Shown here piece after piece: positions 49,862 through 62,434 of a stretch of 64,000 nt of DNA. The stretch lies in the NCBI GenBank assembly GCA_025738555.1, contig JAOVFP010000015.1:1612001-1676000 (forward strand), in the 5' to 3' direction. Under the pieces are notes generated by a model. It ran no database searches. It worked only from the letters and a program-made list of their open reading frames with translations, and was not told the origin of the DNA. This DNA comes from Cyathus striatus (lineage: Eukaryota > Basidiomycota > Agaricomycetes > Agaricales > Nidulariaceae). Position 1 is the first letter of the stretch, and the number at the start of each line of letters is the position of its first letter. A program made the position numbers and the translations under genes.

Positions 49862-50880
49862 ATGTCTCCCTCATACAATCTTCCTTCCGCCGGCTCTCCA
49901 GGTAGTTCCGCGCAGTATCACGATGCAGTCTCGCTTTTCCACCTTCAAAGACCAACACATGGAGGCCCCACGAAAGGACGTACTCTCGTCCAATCTAACG
50001 ATTCCGCGAGTTTTAGCGAACGACAGAGGAAGAAGCGCTCCCTTCAGTCAGAGATGGGCTCGCATATGTTTGTCTGGTCGCTCACACCACCCGAAGATCC
50101 AAGTCCAGCCGGTGCTCCTGCCACACTAAATCGGAAAAAAGGGGAGAATAGTAAAGCTAGTGGAAAATGCAATGTTGCCGGTGGTTCATCTGCCGTCCTG
50201 AGCAGGAAGGGGAAGGGGAAAGGAAATGAGAAAGCCTGTTCCAAAGAACCAGCTCCAAGTCTTGTATCTGCCTCTTGTTCCACCCAGAGGAGGAAGCGGA
50301 AGTTGAAGGCTAGTCATGAAGAGGAACCCTGCCTCAAGAAAGTCCGTGAAGAGCCTGGGGTTGAGGAACTTCGGGGTTAGTGTGAGTATTTTATCTTCTA
50401 GCATTTCTTCTTTCGGTATGCTCAACTACTTTTACAATGGGCAAAGATGCCTGTAATAGAGGGTTCTGGGATTGTCCCACCTCCAAGGCCACCCGCTCGT
50501 GGTCGGCGGCAAGTAACTGATTTTCAGTTCGGGGGTTGTTTCATGCGCGGGAACCCACAGTGGGGAGTTGTGGGGGAGTGGTTGAAATGGTTGTAGTGTG
50601 GTAACACTCCAGTTCCAGATGCGGGGGCCCCCTCACCTCGAGTGGCTCCGTCTGCTGTTGATACATTCGATTGCATGATGCCGGTTAATACCCCCCAGTT
50701 CATGATTTTGAAGTCGGCTGTGGAGACGGTGGTTCCAGGGTGCTTGACGTATCTGCTAGGCCATCCTCATCCTGCGCAAGTTCCTAATTATGGTTGTCCA
50801 GATATTGCTATAGACCCTATGGGGGGTCCGAGTGGAATGCCACTAACTAAGGTACTACTTGGAATCAACCTTGTTATGTA
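49862..50880 (+). CDS. Possible third member of the disordered-protein family
   Basis: The open frame 49862-50380 starts MSPSYNLPSAGSPG and is basic, Ser/Lys-rich and probably disordered, with nuclear-signal-like clusters (RKGKGKGNEKA, QRRKRKLKASHEEEP, LKKVREEPG). The second cluster resembles the KGKRKAEEPLP...KRTRTEN segment of the gene at 9054-10137. Downstream, 50758-50868 encodes GHPHPAQVPNYGCPDIAIDP in close similarity to the tail of the broken gene at 4802-4905 (opposite strand), including sequence past its stop codon. How exon 1 joins this tail is unclear: the obvious donors lead to short frames (one stretch reads MPVIEGSGIVPPPRPPARG), so the gene may be partly decayed. Function unknown. 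Confidence 0.45.
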
Positions 50881-51353
50881 ATGATACTGTATGTACCATT
50901 ATCCTCCTTTTCATGGAGTAATATTGTATGTGGGCTACTACACGTCTTTCTATATCAGCCTCAAATCAGGTTTATAAAGTAGACAACCTCTAGGAATTAA
51001 GACAATAATGGGTAACGTAGGTATGTAGTATGTAGTATACTTATGTAGTAATTTGTATGTACGTAGGTCACAAAAAGGGTAATATATGTATTCATCTTCT
51101 GTATGAAGATGGCGAGCGCTAACGCGAAACGCGGGGATCACGAGAGAATGGATTTGGAAGTAGGTTCACACGACAAGACACGTACAGATGTAAATTCAAA
51201 GTAGCGCACCGTTAGCTACTTAAACTTACTCCCGCTCGTCGTCGTCGTCCCCATCGTCCAGGGCCAAATTTCCTGCCATATCTTACGGCTCATATACGGC
51301 GGGAAACCAAAAGAAATACGCTCTAATTCATACCATAATATACCGAACACAAA
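50881..51353. other. Intergenic, promoter side of beta'-COP
   Basis: Contains short repeats of GTATGTAGTA type near 51020-51060. No gene recognised. Confidence 0.5.
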
Positions 51354-54300
51354 ATGTTGTTCGAAGTAAACGTATGTTACAGCCATCATCTCATCCTTGC
51401 GTCGTCTACTAACCCTCACGCTCATATAGCGCAAACTCCTTTCCCGTTCAGACCGCGTCAAGTCCGTTGATTTTCATCCAACAGAGCCTTGGCTTCTCAC
51501 AGGCTTGTATAATGGTCAAGTGCACATCCACAACCACAACACCGGCGCCCTCATCAAGACCTTTGAAGTTGCCGATGTCCCCGTTCGATGTGTCCGCTTC
51601 ATTGCCCGCAAAAACTGGTTTGTTGCCGGAAGCGATGACTTCCAACTGCGCGTCTTCAATTACAACACACACGAGAAGGTCGCCGCGTTCGAAGCTCACC
51701 CGGACTATATCAGATGTTTGACTGTACATCCAACGATGAGCATCGTCATTACTGGGAGTGATGATATGACAATTAAGGCATGGGATTGGGAGAAGGGATG
51801 GAAGAACATCATGGTGCCTCCTTTTTCTGGTTCGTGTTCAATTTGGACGCTAAACTGTACTTTTGCCTGCAGGTATACGAGGGGCACACGCACTATATAA
51901 TGAACCTCTGCGTCAACCCCAAAGATCCCAACACATTCGTCTCTGCCTGCTTAGATCGTACAATTAAACTATGGTCCTTCTCCTCCCCTTCACCCAACTT
52001 CACCCTCGAAGCACACGACAAAGGCGTCAATTACGTCGACTTCTACCCTGGCTCTGATAAACCATATCTCCTGACCTGTGGAGACGACAAGACCATCAAA
52101 GTATGGGACCACTTATCCAAGAGTTGTGTCGCGACGATGGAAGGCCACACAAACAATGTCAGCTTTGCTGTGTTCCATCCCCATCTGCCGGTCATCATCA
52201 GTGGAAGCGAGGACGGCACAGTGAAGATTTGGAATTCAGGAACCTATCGTATCGAGAACACGTTATCTTACGCGCTCGAACGTGCATGGTGTGTTGCTCT
52301 CCACAAACACACGAACGACGTCGCAGTTGGGTTCGATGAAGGTGTTGTCGCTCTCTCTCTAGGACGGGACGAGCCCACCTACTCTATGGACCCCCAAGGC
52401 AAGCTCATCTACACGCAGAACCACGATGTGCTCTCGTTATCCCTGCAGTCGCTCTCAACATCCACCCCGACCCCTGATGGCAGCCGTATCCCAGTCCCTC
52501 CCAAGGACATAGGCAGCACCGAGCTATACCCTACTGGACTCCTTCACAGCCCGAATGGAAGATTCGTAACCGCCATCGGTGATAGTGAATACATCATCTA
52601 TACCGCCCTTGCGTGGCGGAACAAGTCCTTTGGGAATGGTATCTCGTTTGCGTGGGCTCCGGATAGCAATGTCTACGCCGTATTAGAGAGTAAAGTGAAG
52701 CTGCGCGTGTACAAGAACTTTAAAGAGAGAACATCGCCACTGATGAAAGGCGCTGGATCGTGGCCTGTGGAGAGTTTGCATGGAGGAGGAGCGACACTTG
52801 CTGCGCGGGGTAATGGGTTCGTTGTATTTTGGGATTGGGAAAGCGGAGAGATCGTGAGGAGGGTGGATGTGGATGCTAAGGACGTTAGTGTTTTCTTTGG
52901 TCTGTTGAGAGTGGTAGTAACTGACACATTGAGCAGGTTATATTCTCCCCTTCAAACCTTGTTGTTATTACGACGGAAGATAGTTTCTTCGTCCTTCAGT
53001 TCAATCGCGAGGCATATGAAGAAGCTGTTTCTAGTGGGCAGGCCATCACAGACGAGGGTGTTGAGGAGGCATTTGAGGTTGTTGCTGAAGTGCCCGAAGG
53101 GTAAGGACATATGTGCTAAGGGAAGTATCAAATACTGACCGAAGAATCCTTTAGAATTAAGACGGCAAAATGGATTGGAGATTGCCTCGTATACACAACC
53201 GCTAACAGGCTATGCTACTTTGTCGGAAAGGAGTCGTATACTATTAGTCCCTTCGATACGTGAGTCCTAAATTCTCATTCCTCCTTCGCTGCTCTCTTTC
53301 TGCGTTGTTAATGGCCATCTTCACAGACCCTTGTACCTCCTCGGCTACCTCCCATCGCACAACCGTGTCTACCTGGTAGACAAGGAAATGAATGTGTACG
53401 GATATTCTCTTTCCCTCGCCGTCGTGGAATATCAGACTGCCATTTTGCGTGGTGATATGGATGCCGCCGACGAGATCTTGCCGACACTTCCGAAGGACCA
53501 GTTGAACAAGGTTGCGAGATTCTTAGAGCAGAGAGGTAAGTTCATTATCCTGTATCAAATTTTGGAATCTGATGCATTTCTTTACCAGATCTCAAGGAGC
53601 TCGCAATAACGGTAACGACCGATCCCGACCACAAATTCGATCTCGCGCTGTCCCTGGACGATCTCGACGCCGCACTCGAAATAGTTCGATCCGTCCCCGA
53701 GTCGGAATCTGAAGTCAAGTGGAAAGCCTTGGGTGACCGAGCACTTACCGTTTGGCGATTTGATCTTGCACGTGAGGCATTTGAAAAGGCAGGTGACTTG
53801 AGTGCGTTGATGCTGCTCTTGTTGAGTGTGGGCGATGCCGAGGGGTTGAGGGGGCTGGCAGAGAAGGCAGGTATGTATTACTTTTTGGAGAACGAAAAAG
53901 CGAAAGGGTACTGATGAATGGATTTTGGCAGCGGAAAAGGGTCAAAACAATCTTGCGTTTGCTACGCTCTTCCAACTGGGTGACGCACCCGCCTGCGTGG
54001 ACCTTCTCGTCAAGACTGAACGTGCGCCTGAGGCTGCGTTATTTGCGCGCACTTATGTTCCCAGGTTTGCCTCTTTTACCTTGTTTTTCTATGACACTTT
54101 TGAGCTCAATATGTTTCAAAATGTAGTAAAGCACCTGCTGCGGTTTCTGCCTGGAAATCCGAGCTGCTAGCAAAGAACAGGCCCAAGATTGCGGATGGCA
54201 TTGCAACCCCCGAAAAGAACCCCGAGCTGTTCGAAGAGGGGTGGGAGGAGGCACTGGCGAAGGAAGGTACGTGATCTTTCTGGTCCTTTTCACTTGATTG

Positions 54301-54359
54301 TAGTACGACTGACGAGTTGTGTGTGAGTAGGTGAAGGTGCGCTCGTAGATGCTTCATGA
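51354..54359 (+). CDS. SEC27: Coatomer subunit beta' (beta'-COP, Sec27)
   Basis: Starts with an 18-nt coding exon 51354-51371 (MLFEVN), then 51430-51813, 51873 onward, and several further short exons to TGA at 54357-54359. The first WD40 propeller is clear: [99 protein letters not shown] second propeller follows ([30 protein letters not shown]), then the alpha-solenoid ([34 protein letters not shown]-like and [12 protein letters not shown]). Role: COPI coat subunit that recognises KKxx-type retrieval signals. The C-terminus stops soon after the solenoid ([22 protein letters not shown]), so the acidic tail of animal orthologues is missing. Confidence 0.95.
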
Positions 54360-55440
54360 GTGGGGTATGCAGAGAAGTGTAGATAGACGAAGACTGGATT
54401 TCTTTGGATGTTCTCTTTATCATTACTGATGTCTGTGTAGGTAACGCAATGTTCATATTTTTCCCTCTCTCTGTGTCCCTGTATCAGTGAAGAAAACCTA
54501 GAGTAACTAACTCAGCGTTGTCGTACAACGGCTGAGGTGCACTAGCTACAACACACATGTTTATATACACTAAGTCCTTTACCCCAGGATAATGGAGCAA
54601 ACTACATAGAGGGGAAAGTCTGGCACAGAGCGCGCTGTGCAGTGCAGTGGCAGTACAACACAAGTAAGTATTAGTACAGAACAAAGGGCGCCATAGTGAA
54701 ACATAAAAGATACAGTATATACAATATAAGTATTACCTTGCTGCGCGTGACTGTGGTGGCGAGGTGGTGGTTGCTGAGTGAATACAAGTGGGCGTGGTCC
54801 AATGAGAAAGCGGGAGTGCAAGTCAGACTTGAGGCTTTTGCAATCAGCTGTCACAGTAGCTCGCTAGTTTAGAACCAAAGTGGTTATTCTCTCGTACAGA
54901 GCGAAGCTTCTCGAAGTCGTATTTTACTGCTTCTCTTGCGAGCGGTACATCTATTTTTACCTGGTCACCTACTGGGATTAGGAGCTTTCATTCCTTCAGC
55001 CTTTTTACAGTGTATCGACGATCCTCCCCTAAGTAACGTAGTTTGACATCAGACATGAATCATTGTGCATATATACGGGGACTCGTTTCTTTCAGCTGGT
55101 CAATATTGTTAGAATATGCACTGCGCAGTCCGGTGTTGGACGGTCAGCGGTGTAGATTGGGTTGAGATTGGGTGTAGGTTAGGACACAAATAATCATGAC
55201 AAGATAGAGATTACGGAGCCGGATCTCCAAGCGCGCTAAGATAGGCGGTGTCTTTAAGCAGCTCGCCTCGTTTAGTTTTCTTACGCCCTTACGCTTTAGT
55301 TCGAATCACTTCGAATGAATTCTTGAATGGCTATTTCCACCTACTACTTCATCATCTCTCCTTCCAGGGAGCTACTATAGCCGTAGTCCAACCCAGTCAT
55401 TTCAACATCTTTCGGGCACCCCAACTTGACCCCAACACCA
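54360..55440. other. Intergenic, no gene seen
   Basis: 3' flank of beta'-COP and CT-rich promoter of the kinase. No supported gene. Confidence 0.55.
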
Positions 55441-57361
55441 TGGCTGTGCGCCGTATTGCCCATCCTGCAAAGCCCGACATCCTCCACATCGCAGATATTG
55501 TAAGCAACGCCTTCGATGATCTGTTTTAGTCTCATAACGAGACCTTGTTTTTTATAGCCGCGAACGCACTATGATATAATAAAAGAAGGTCCAATTTCCA
55601 CTGTGGCACGGACGTGGACTCGCATCGATGAGCACGGGGAACCGCAGTGGGTTGTCGTCAAAACTGCTACGACATTCAAGAAGTTCGCAAAGGAGCCGCA
55701 TGATGTTATAAAGGAGCTTCGAATTATGTCTGACTTGAATCATCCCAACGTGCGTTTTGCTATTTTCATGCTGATCGTCAAGAGCTTGAATGCCGACCCA
55801 ATGTTTTTTATAGATTATACAAGTACTGGGATCGTTCCGTACACCCCAAGATTTGACTGTATCCTTCTATATGCCATACGTGCCCATATGTTTTCCATCG
55901 CTTCTAGCTTCGCCTTTCTTCAGCCCACACCCGTTCCCACCTAAATTAGCACCTTCGCATTCACCTACTTTGTCTCTTTCTCCGCCCTCTTGCTCTCCTT
56001 CGCCGACTTCAGCACCAGCACATTTCACGGTTCTTACAAAGAGTATCATGCTACAACTCATTTGTGCTATTGCGTATTTGCACTCTAAACGTGGAGGGCG
56101 CACAGCTCATAGAGACATCAAGCCTGAGAATGTGCTCTTTACCCCTGAGGGTATGGTGAAACTTGTAGATTTTGGTATCGCCTACAGGGACGAACAAGAA
56201 GCGAAGAAGAAGCTGGACTTGTGGCCTGAGCAAGAAGGGCATTTGTACTTCGAGGTCTCGACGGGGTAACTAGTTTTCTTCCTTTAAAAAAAGTTTACAT
56301 CTTGCTAACTGCTTCTACCAGTTCTTACCGCGCACCGGAGCTGCTATTCGGAACCAGGGCATACGACCCTCTCGCAATTGACCTCTGGAGTCTCGGAGCG
56401 ACTTTCGCAGGTGTTTTCACACCTCTTCGTCTTATGAGTGACGATGATGATGATGACGACGAACTACTCGATTCATCCGACGATGATGGAAATGGAATGG
56501 TGTACGACTACGAAGCCCCTTCTGTGAACCCTACGCCACCTGCTGAGCTAAACAACGACGGAACATACTTCGAAGCTCACGCTCTGCCTTTGAAAAGGGA
56601 TGAGCCTCATTCCGCCGTGTCGGAAACAAGCAACTCGGAGGCTGTGTCTGAGGTTGGGAGTGCACATAAGTATAAGCTGAAACCGCTTATCATACCCAGA
56701 TACCTGAGGATTGATTACCCTGGTACATATTGGAGAAGAGATCCCTTGTTCTCAGGTGACCGAGGGGAGATTGGACTGGCTTGGAGTATCTTCAAGGTAC
56801 TAGGGACACCGACGAAGGATAGCTGGCCTGTAAGTTGTTTCAACACAATGCTATGTATTTTCTCCTTTATTTATGCTTGTACCACAGGAATTCGAAGAGC
56901 TCCCTTCAGCTAAAAGCGTGGTATTCAACCTAGTTCCAGCTGTTCCCCTCTGGCCTTTGCTTCCCAATCTTCCCCCATCATCAATTCCTGCGGAGTCCCA
57001 ACTGTTTCCTTCAACCTCCTCTTCTCCGTCCTCATCCTCTTCTTCTATATCTTCTACATACACAATAAATGAACCCCCACCACCGACTTCTCCGCTCGAC
57101 CTTTTGTCTTCCTTCCTTCAGCTGGCTCCTTCTCGCCGGATAACAGCGCAGAAAGCCTTGCAGCATCCATGGTTCAGCGAGGGCCCTCTCTTATTGCCAA
57201 ATGGCTACAAAGGTCGCTGGGTACTGCTAGAGAGGAACGGCACAGAAAAAGATACTAAAGATAACAATCTCTCGAGCTCATTCACGTATGAATTCGAAGG
57301 GAGAACACTAGGACAGTGGTTGGAAGGTGTTCTGGTTCAGCGACCGGGTGGTGGTTTGTGA
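55441..57361 (+). CDS. CDK-like (CMGC) serine/threonine kinase with acidic insert
   Basis: Kinase motifs in order: a degenerate Gly-loop IKEGPISTVART, VAIK-type Lys in VVVKTATTF, helix C Glu in VIKELRIMSDLNHPN, catalytic loop AHRDIKPENVLF, VDFGIAYRDEQ and SYRAPELLFGTRAY with DLWSLGATFA. These fit the CDK branch, possibly a CDK-activating (Csk1/CAK-like) kinase, which often has a poor Gly-loop. An insert of roughly 110 residues rich in Asp (SDDDDDDDELLDSSDDD) splits the C-lobe before GEIGLAWSIFKVLGTP, and a second Ser-rich insert precedes RRITAQKALQHPWF. A Ser/Pro-rich stretch also interrupts the N-lobe/hinge. The 5' end is uncertain: an ATG at 55441 followed by GTAAGC at 55501 needs a 30-nt intron (acceptor 55530) to stay in frame, or a different exon 1. 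Confidence 0.82.
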
Positions 57362-60300
57362 TATAGTTTTTTATTCTACTTTTGACCGGGTTTTTCGTGT
57401 TTCGATTGCTAATAATACATTACATTGTAGTAGTAACTAATGCTGGCTTCCTTTTGGATATAATCCTCCGTCGAGGAGCTCTTTATGTGGTGAATAGGTT
57501 ATACAGCGTGGATTTATTCGCGTAAGTCATCTCGCGTACGATGGGAGCACACGGTTCAAATGGAGCATACTTGGGGCAGAGCTCCTCTCAAGCTCCTCAC
57601 AGCATGCTGTAGACTCCTCTGCAACGTGCATTACAAATATTTCCTATAATTGTCGACTAATGATCGCAGCTGGGTGGTCATGGCGTTCTTGAACCAGCAT
57701 CCTATGCCGTTCTTTTAAAATGATGCTCGTGGACCTTAACTCCAAAGCACTCATCGTGGCGCGGGCCAGTAGCCTAGGCATTGATATCTAGCAGCAAGCG
57801 TTGATTTCATGGGCTGTGATTCGCCAAAATTCGCTATCTGTCCTTGTGTCTTATCCAGGTCTTTTGAAATGTATATATCATATATGTATGCGGTTGAAAA
57901 GCTATGCGACACACCACGTGCAAGTCTGTCAAGACAGTCGAAAACTACGTCGAGCACAATCAAACCGAAACCACTCGCCCGACCCTCGTTGCCATTTTGT
58001 TGACTAAAACCTTCGCTGAAACCCCCCATCGACGCACGCTGAAAACTAACCGGTACCATTCGTCCCTCGGGGGTAGCAGTATCAACTTCAACTATTTAAC
58101 GGCGCCTGCTATATTTCTTTAACCAGCGATGAGGTTCCATTCGGTGTATTCGATCCGATCTCCACACCTTCTAAAAGTCGAACACCAGGCGCATTAGATG
58201 TAGTATTTGTAGCTGTGCTCGTTAGCATATTTTGGGAACGGCCCTTCAATTTTAGACGAGGTTCTATCTGGACAAGCACCGTTCACGATGTTGGGCTGGA
58301 TTCGATCTAGGAGCGCAAGTGATATAGGATTGGAGCCAATGCATGGCACCCGTATCAGGTGGACTTATTTGGCTCTTCCAGAGTTATACCTCTATAGGGG
58401 CATCCTAATATTCAGGTACATTCTTGGAATAAGTGTCGCGAGAGACAAGTTTATATTCAAAGTTGGGGGAAGCCTGTTTTGATTCAAATCCACTGCTCAG
58501 GTTCCGTGTTTCAGATAGTCGACAGCCTGGAGTTGAAAAAGAGCAATCTCCCGCATAATATTCCGGTGATTAGTTTCGTATGGTAAGAACTGAATGTTGA
58601 AGTTCATTCTTACCACGATGGACCCCCCCACAGGAGGACGATTAGTCGAAGTAGTAGAATGAAGGGGATCGGATTTTATTCTTGGTTATCAGAATCTTTG
58701 TCTCTCGCACACGCCGCTACGCTCAGCCCTTCACATGCCTCGCCGCACTGGTATACAACCACCTCACAATAAATTACAGTGCGCACTCACACTATGTAGT
58801 GCCTCCTTTCTCATCCTCCTGACGCCATGCTCCTGCATGACGCCCCGAGGCTTCCACCTTACAGCCGCCGCCTCACACATACATTACCCTTTCCCTTACA
58901 CTTACATAACCCAGCACTACACCTTACTATACGGTAGACACTCCACTGTCGTGACATATGGGTCACCATCACCGACAATAAATTTAGGATTTTTTTTTAA
59001 GAAAAAGTTCATTCTATACATATTGGAAGTCGTCCATGGGGTAGTTTTGTGAAGGACGATAATGACCCACCATTGTCTGGAATCGAAGCCAATTAAACTC
59101 AAATACGTCAAACTGCGTAGAGAAAGCTTGGTGCCTTTGGAGATCGCGAGCGATGCCATTGAGCGGACTTTTGATTCTTCGTCGAAGATTGCGATTCGCA
59201 CCAGGGATCAACACGCTTTTATTGCTTCGAAGAGCATAACAGAGCGAGGACCGACTCCATCCCAAGTCTTCTGCATATCTTCATCGCATATTTAGAACAT
59301 ACCCGACGCGCGTCCGATAGCACAGCTTCAGTTCTAAAGCAAAACCCAACATAAGTGGTCTTCTTGCAGTGCAGGAGTATTTCATAACATGCAGGTTGTT
59401 ATCCCCACGCTGAATTGGACCTTTCTGATGGCTTCAGAACATACGGCCATAGTTCTCATGCAATTAGAAGTTGAGAACGCCAATCTGAATGAATAAGACA
59501 GTAAAATTCAGGGAAAAGAAGGGTGAATGATTAGGACATACTGTAGCATCCCTCTTTCATCTTGACGCCTCCGCCTCAGCCTCAATTTCAGCCACGACAC
59601 CTTTGCAATGTTACTTCATGTAACTATTGCATAGGATGTTTATTCCTGCTGATGATCTGTGCTCACGGAGGACACGACGTCGAATGGTAGAGAGACATCC
59701 CGATGATGTTTGGATTAAGACGACTAGTAGGCGACGCAGCGTTATCGGAATGCTCTACGATCCCTACCGGTTTGAGAGACTTCCCGAAACCACTTCCTAG
59801 AACAACAAGTTATATAGTATTTTGCCAGAGTATTTCTGGCCGTCCTGGGGTCATCCGCTCCTCGCACAGATACTTATACCTAGCAGCCGACAAGCCTAAG
59901 CGCTTGTTTAGTTGCACGGCTTTGTAACAATGCTCTGAGAACTTCCACCAGTGGTCGCAATCTTAAAGAATACCACTGTTCCCATGAATTGGTAGCGGTA
60001 AGATCACCGGGTGTGTAAAACCAAGAGGAAACTTGACGTTTGGATGAGGTTCATCTATACCATACTAAAGGCCTTTTCCAGAGATTATTGGTCGAGTAGA
60101 GAGTTACAAGGGTACTTAATATAAGTATGTTTGGCTTTTAAGTATCTGCGCGTTTGGCCCATGTTGAGCCTATGCACTCAGAGCGTCAATGCTGTGACAA
60201 TGACTCTTGCATCACGCAACATCGTCGCAATGTGTTTGGAACTGAATTTATTTGCTACTGTTATGTACTAAGGCCGTTATGTATCCTTTTTCAACTTGGG

Positions 60301-60966
60301 AACTCCGAAAGCGAATTGAACTTTGGCGAAAAGGTTAGACTTTTCTACATCGAACATGCCAACTGTCGAAAGGCTAAACCGCAAGCATGTAAGTACCGTG
60401 GTTTCCGTGAGCAACTTTCATACTCAACCATTGATTTTTTTGCACAAGTACTTACTTTACGATCAATTTACGATTCAATGTCACTAGCTTTTATCACTGA
60501 GTACTGATTAATGATTAGTCATTCGAACAGAAATTGTCGACAAGGGTGTTTATGTTGTGTTTATGTTGCAATGGGCAATAGCGCATTAGCACTTGCGCCG
60601 TGGCATCGGGCAGTTCGAACTCTAAGTGCTCAACTCAGAGTCCAAGCGTTCGCTTACGACTACGGTTCCCCAGGCTTAGACCCTATTAATATTTCATATT
60701 AAATTGCGAAGTAGGCTTGGAGAACGTCAGGAATGCAATCATCATTGGATGATCATTTCTATATAAGTTTTAAATTTTTCCACCCAATCATCACTTCATA
60801 GACTAATGCTGAAACTTAAAAGTATCCAGAATACTTAGCCGTATGAAGCTTGTCCCCTTAGGATGCCGGCGCGTGGTGCTGATATCCTAGCGCTCAAAAT
60901 GATTCTTCAATCATACCAACTATACCATTTCTCTCTACCGCTTGTCTCATATCTACCGACCCAAAC
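57362..60966. other. 3.6 kb gene-poor stretch
   Basis: Only short open frames: 57751-58122 (both strands), 58735-59052 (plus), 58917-59265 (minus) and 60154-60507 (plus). None shows a known domain or a convincing splice pattern. TATATAAG near 60760 may serve the gene at 60967. Confidence 0.5.
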
Positions 60967-62434
60967 ATGTCGCCAGAGAGCTCTATTGAGGTATCTGCTC
61001 TGGCTAGTGTGATTTGCAATGTCATTCTTTACGGTATGTGTAGTGATTCAATTTACTGGAGATTATTATTGATCTACCGACATTTTCAGGTTCTTAGTAT
61101 GTCAAATTATCAATTTCTCAAAAGTGTATAAAAATGCTGAGAAGTTCTTCAGTTCGATAATATTCCCTATTTGTATGCTCTTTCTAATACGGAGTCGACT
61201 CAAAGGAATTCCCGTCCATTGGTATGTCGCACTATTGCCTTTTGTGCGTACGATCTTACAGCGCTCAATTACCAGGGTTTTATTTCTTGCAATAATTTCC
61301 CAATTTGTCATCTCTACAGTTTACTTATCAGCACAACTACATATGGCATTCCATAGTTTCATCGGCTTCCAGGCTACCCCTTCCGCGTTATCTCCTGGTT
61401 CACCTACTAGCACACTGACGGGTCCTCAAAGTATAGTCCCGGAACCATCGCCAACGTGGTGGCGTGATACTCCCCTGGCATCTGTTAATCTGATTTCGGA
61501 GCCAGTTCTTTCAGTGTCTGGATGGGCGGCTGAAAGCGAAGAATTGTCTCCTATTGCTCTATATTGGCTAGACAAGACCCTTGCAGTGCAAATTTTCTCG
61601 AACATTACGTGCTTTATGAACGTACGTTACATGTCTAAGTATATATAAATTTTGCTCGCAACTTAAAACCCGACGTCAACAGGTTATCATTGGGGATATG
61701 CTTCTTATCTGGAGAGTGTATTTCGTCTGGGGAAAGCAATGGCGTATGTGTTTACCTTCTGTATGCTCTCATCTGCAATTCTTCCTAGCAAAACTTTTAC
61801 TGACATGTCTCCTCTTGTCCTCTCCAGCTCGCATCCCTGATCCCCGCGTTGGTTTGCACCATAATCATGTTCTGCAAAGAGTCAACAATCATTTATAGTG
61901 ACACAAGCAACCTCGCAGGAGCTGCTTGGGCATTTTCCATTGGAACACAAATTATGTCGACTTCTCTTATATCCTTCAGGATATGGCAAGCAGGACATTC
62001 TACGGCGCTTAAGGGTAGAGTGTCTCAACCCGGAGCTGTTAACAATCCATACAAAAAGCTACTGTGGATTATCATTGAGTCAGGTGCATTATACAGTGCT
62101 GTCGCAATGGCGTTGTTAATCTGTTATTCTACACGACGGATGGATGCTGCTATGGTTCTGATGACATGTTCAGGTCAGATAAGTGTGAGTCGTAATTGTC
62201 GCGCGTGTTCTTCGCAGCCTTGTTACGGGGAATACTAAAGCAACTGTAACATAGGCGATTATCCCAGCTTCCATAATTATTTTCGTACACTTGAACCTAG
62301 TGCCAACGTCGACGCGTTCAAATAACAACACAAAGATCGCCTTTGCTTCATATAGAAGTCAAAGTACTAATAGTACACAGTATGCTGAGAACGACGCTTC
62401 GGTCTGGAAAGACGCCAGTGTTCAAGTCGCGTAG
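60967..62434 (+). CDS. Seven-helix orphan membrane protein, copy B
   Basis: Exons: 60967-61033, 61090-61096 (7 nt), 61153-61221, 61276-61621, 61683-61760, 61828-62184 and 62255-62434, giving 367 aa. It begins MSPESSIEVSALASVICNVILYG. About seven hydrophobic helices follow, with SIIFPICMLFLIRSRLKGIPVHW, the Ser/Thr/Pro loop (SIVPEPSPTWW), DMLLIWRVYFVWGKQW and IESGALYSAVAMALLI. The cytosolic tail is short and polar. It is a paralogue of the minus-strand gene at 36834-38227, with the same exon lengths (67, 7 and 69 nt) at the 5' end. Orphan receptor-like membrane proteins of this kind are expanded in Agaricomycetes; ligand and G-protein coupling are unknown. Confidence 0.82.

Noticed and set aside
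55843..56040. Ser/Pro-rich segment in the kinase that might be an intron
   Set aside because: It stays in frame between DLTVSFYMPYV and LTKSIMLQLICAIAYLH, and no clean GT-AG pair keeps the phase, so I left it as a coding insert, with some doubt.
60154..60507. 117-codon frame in the gene-poor stretch
   Set aside because: No recognisable family, no repeat of the pattern elsewhere, and no splice or promoter support beyond chance.
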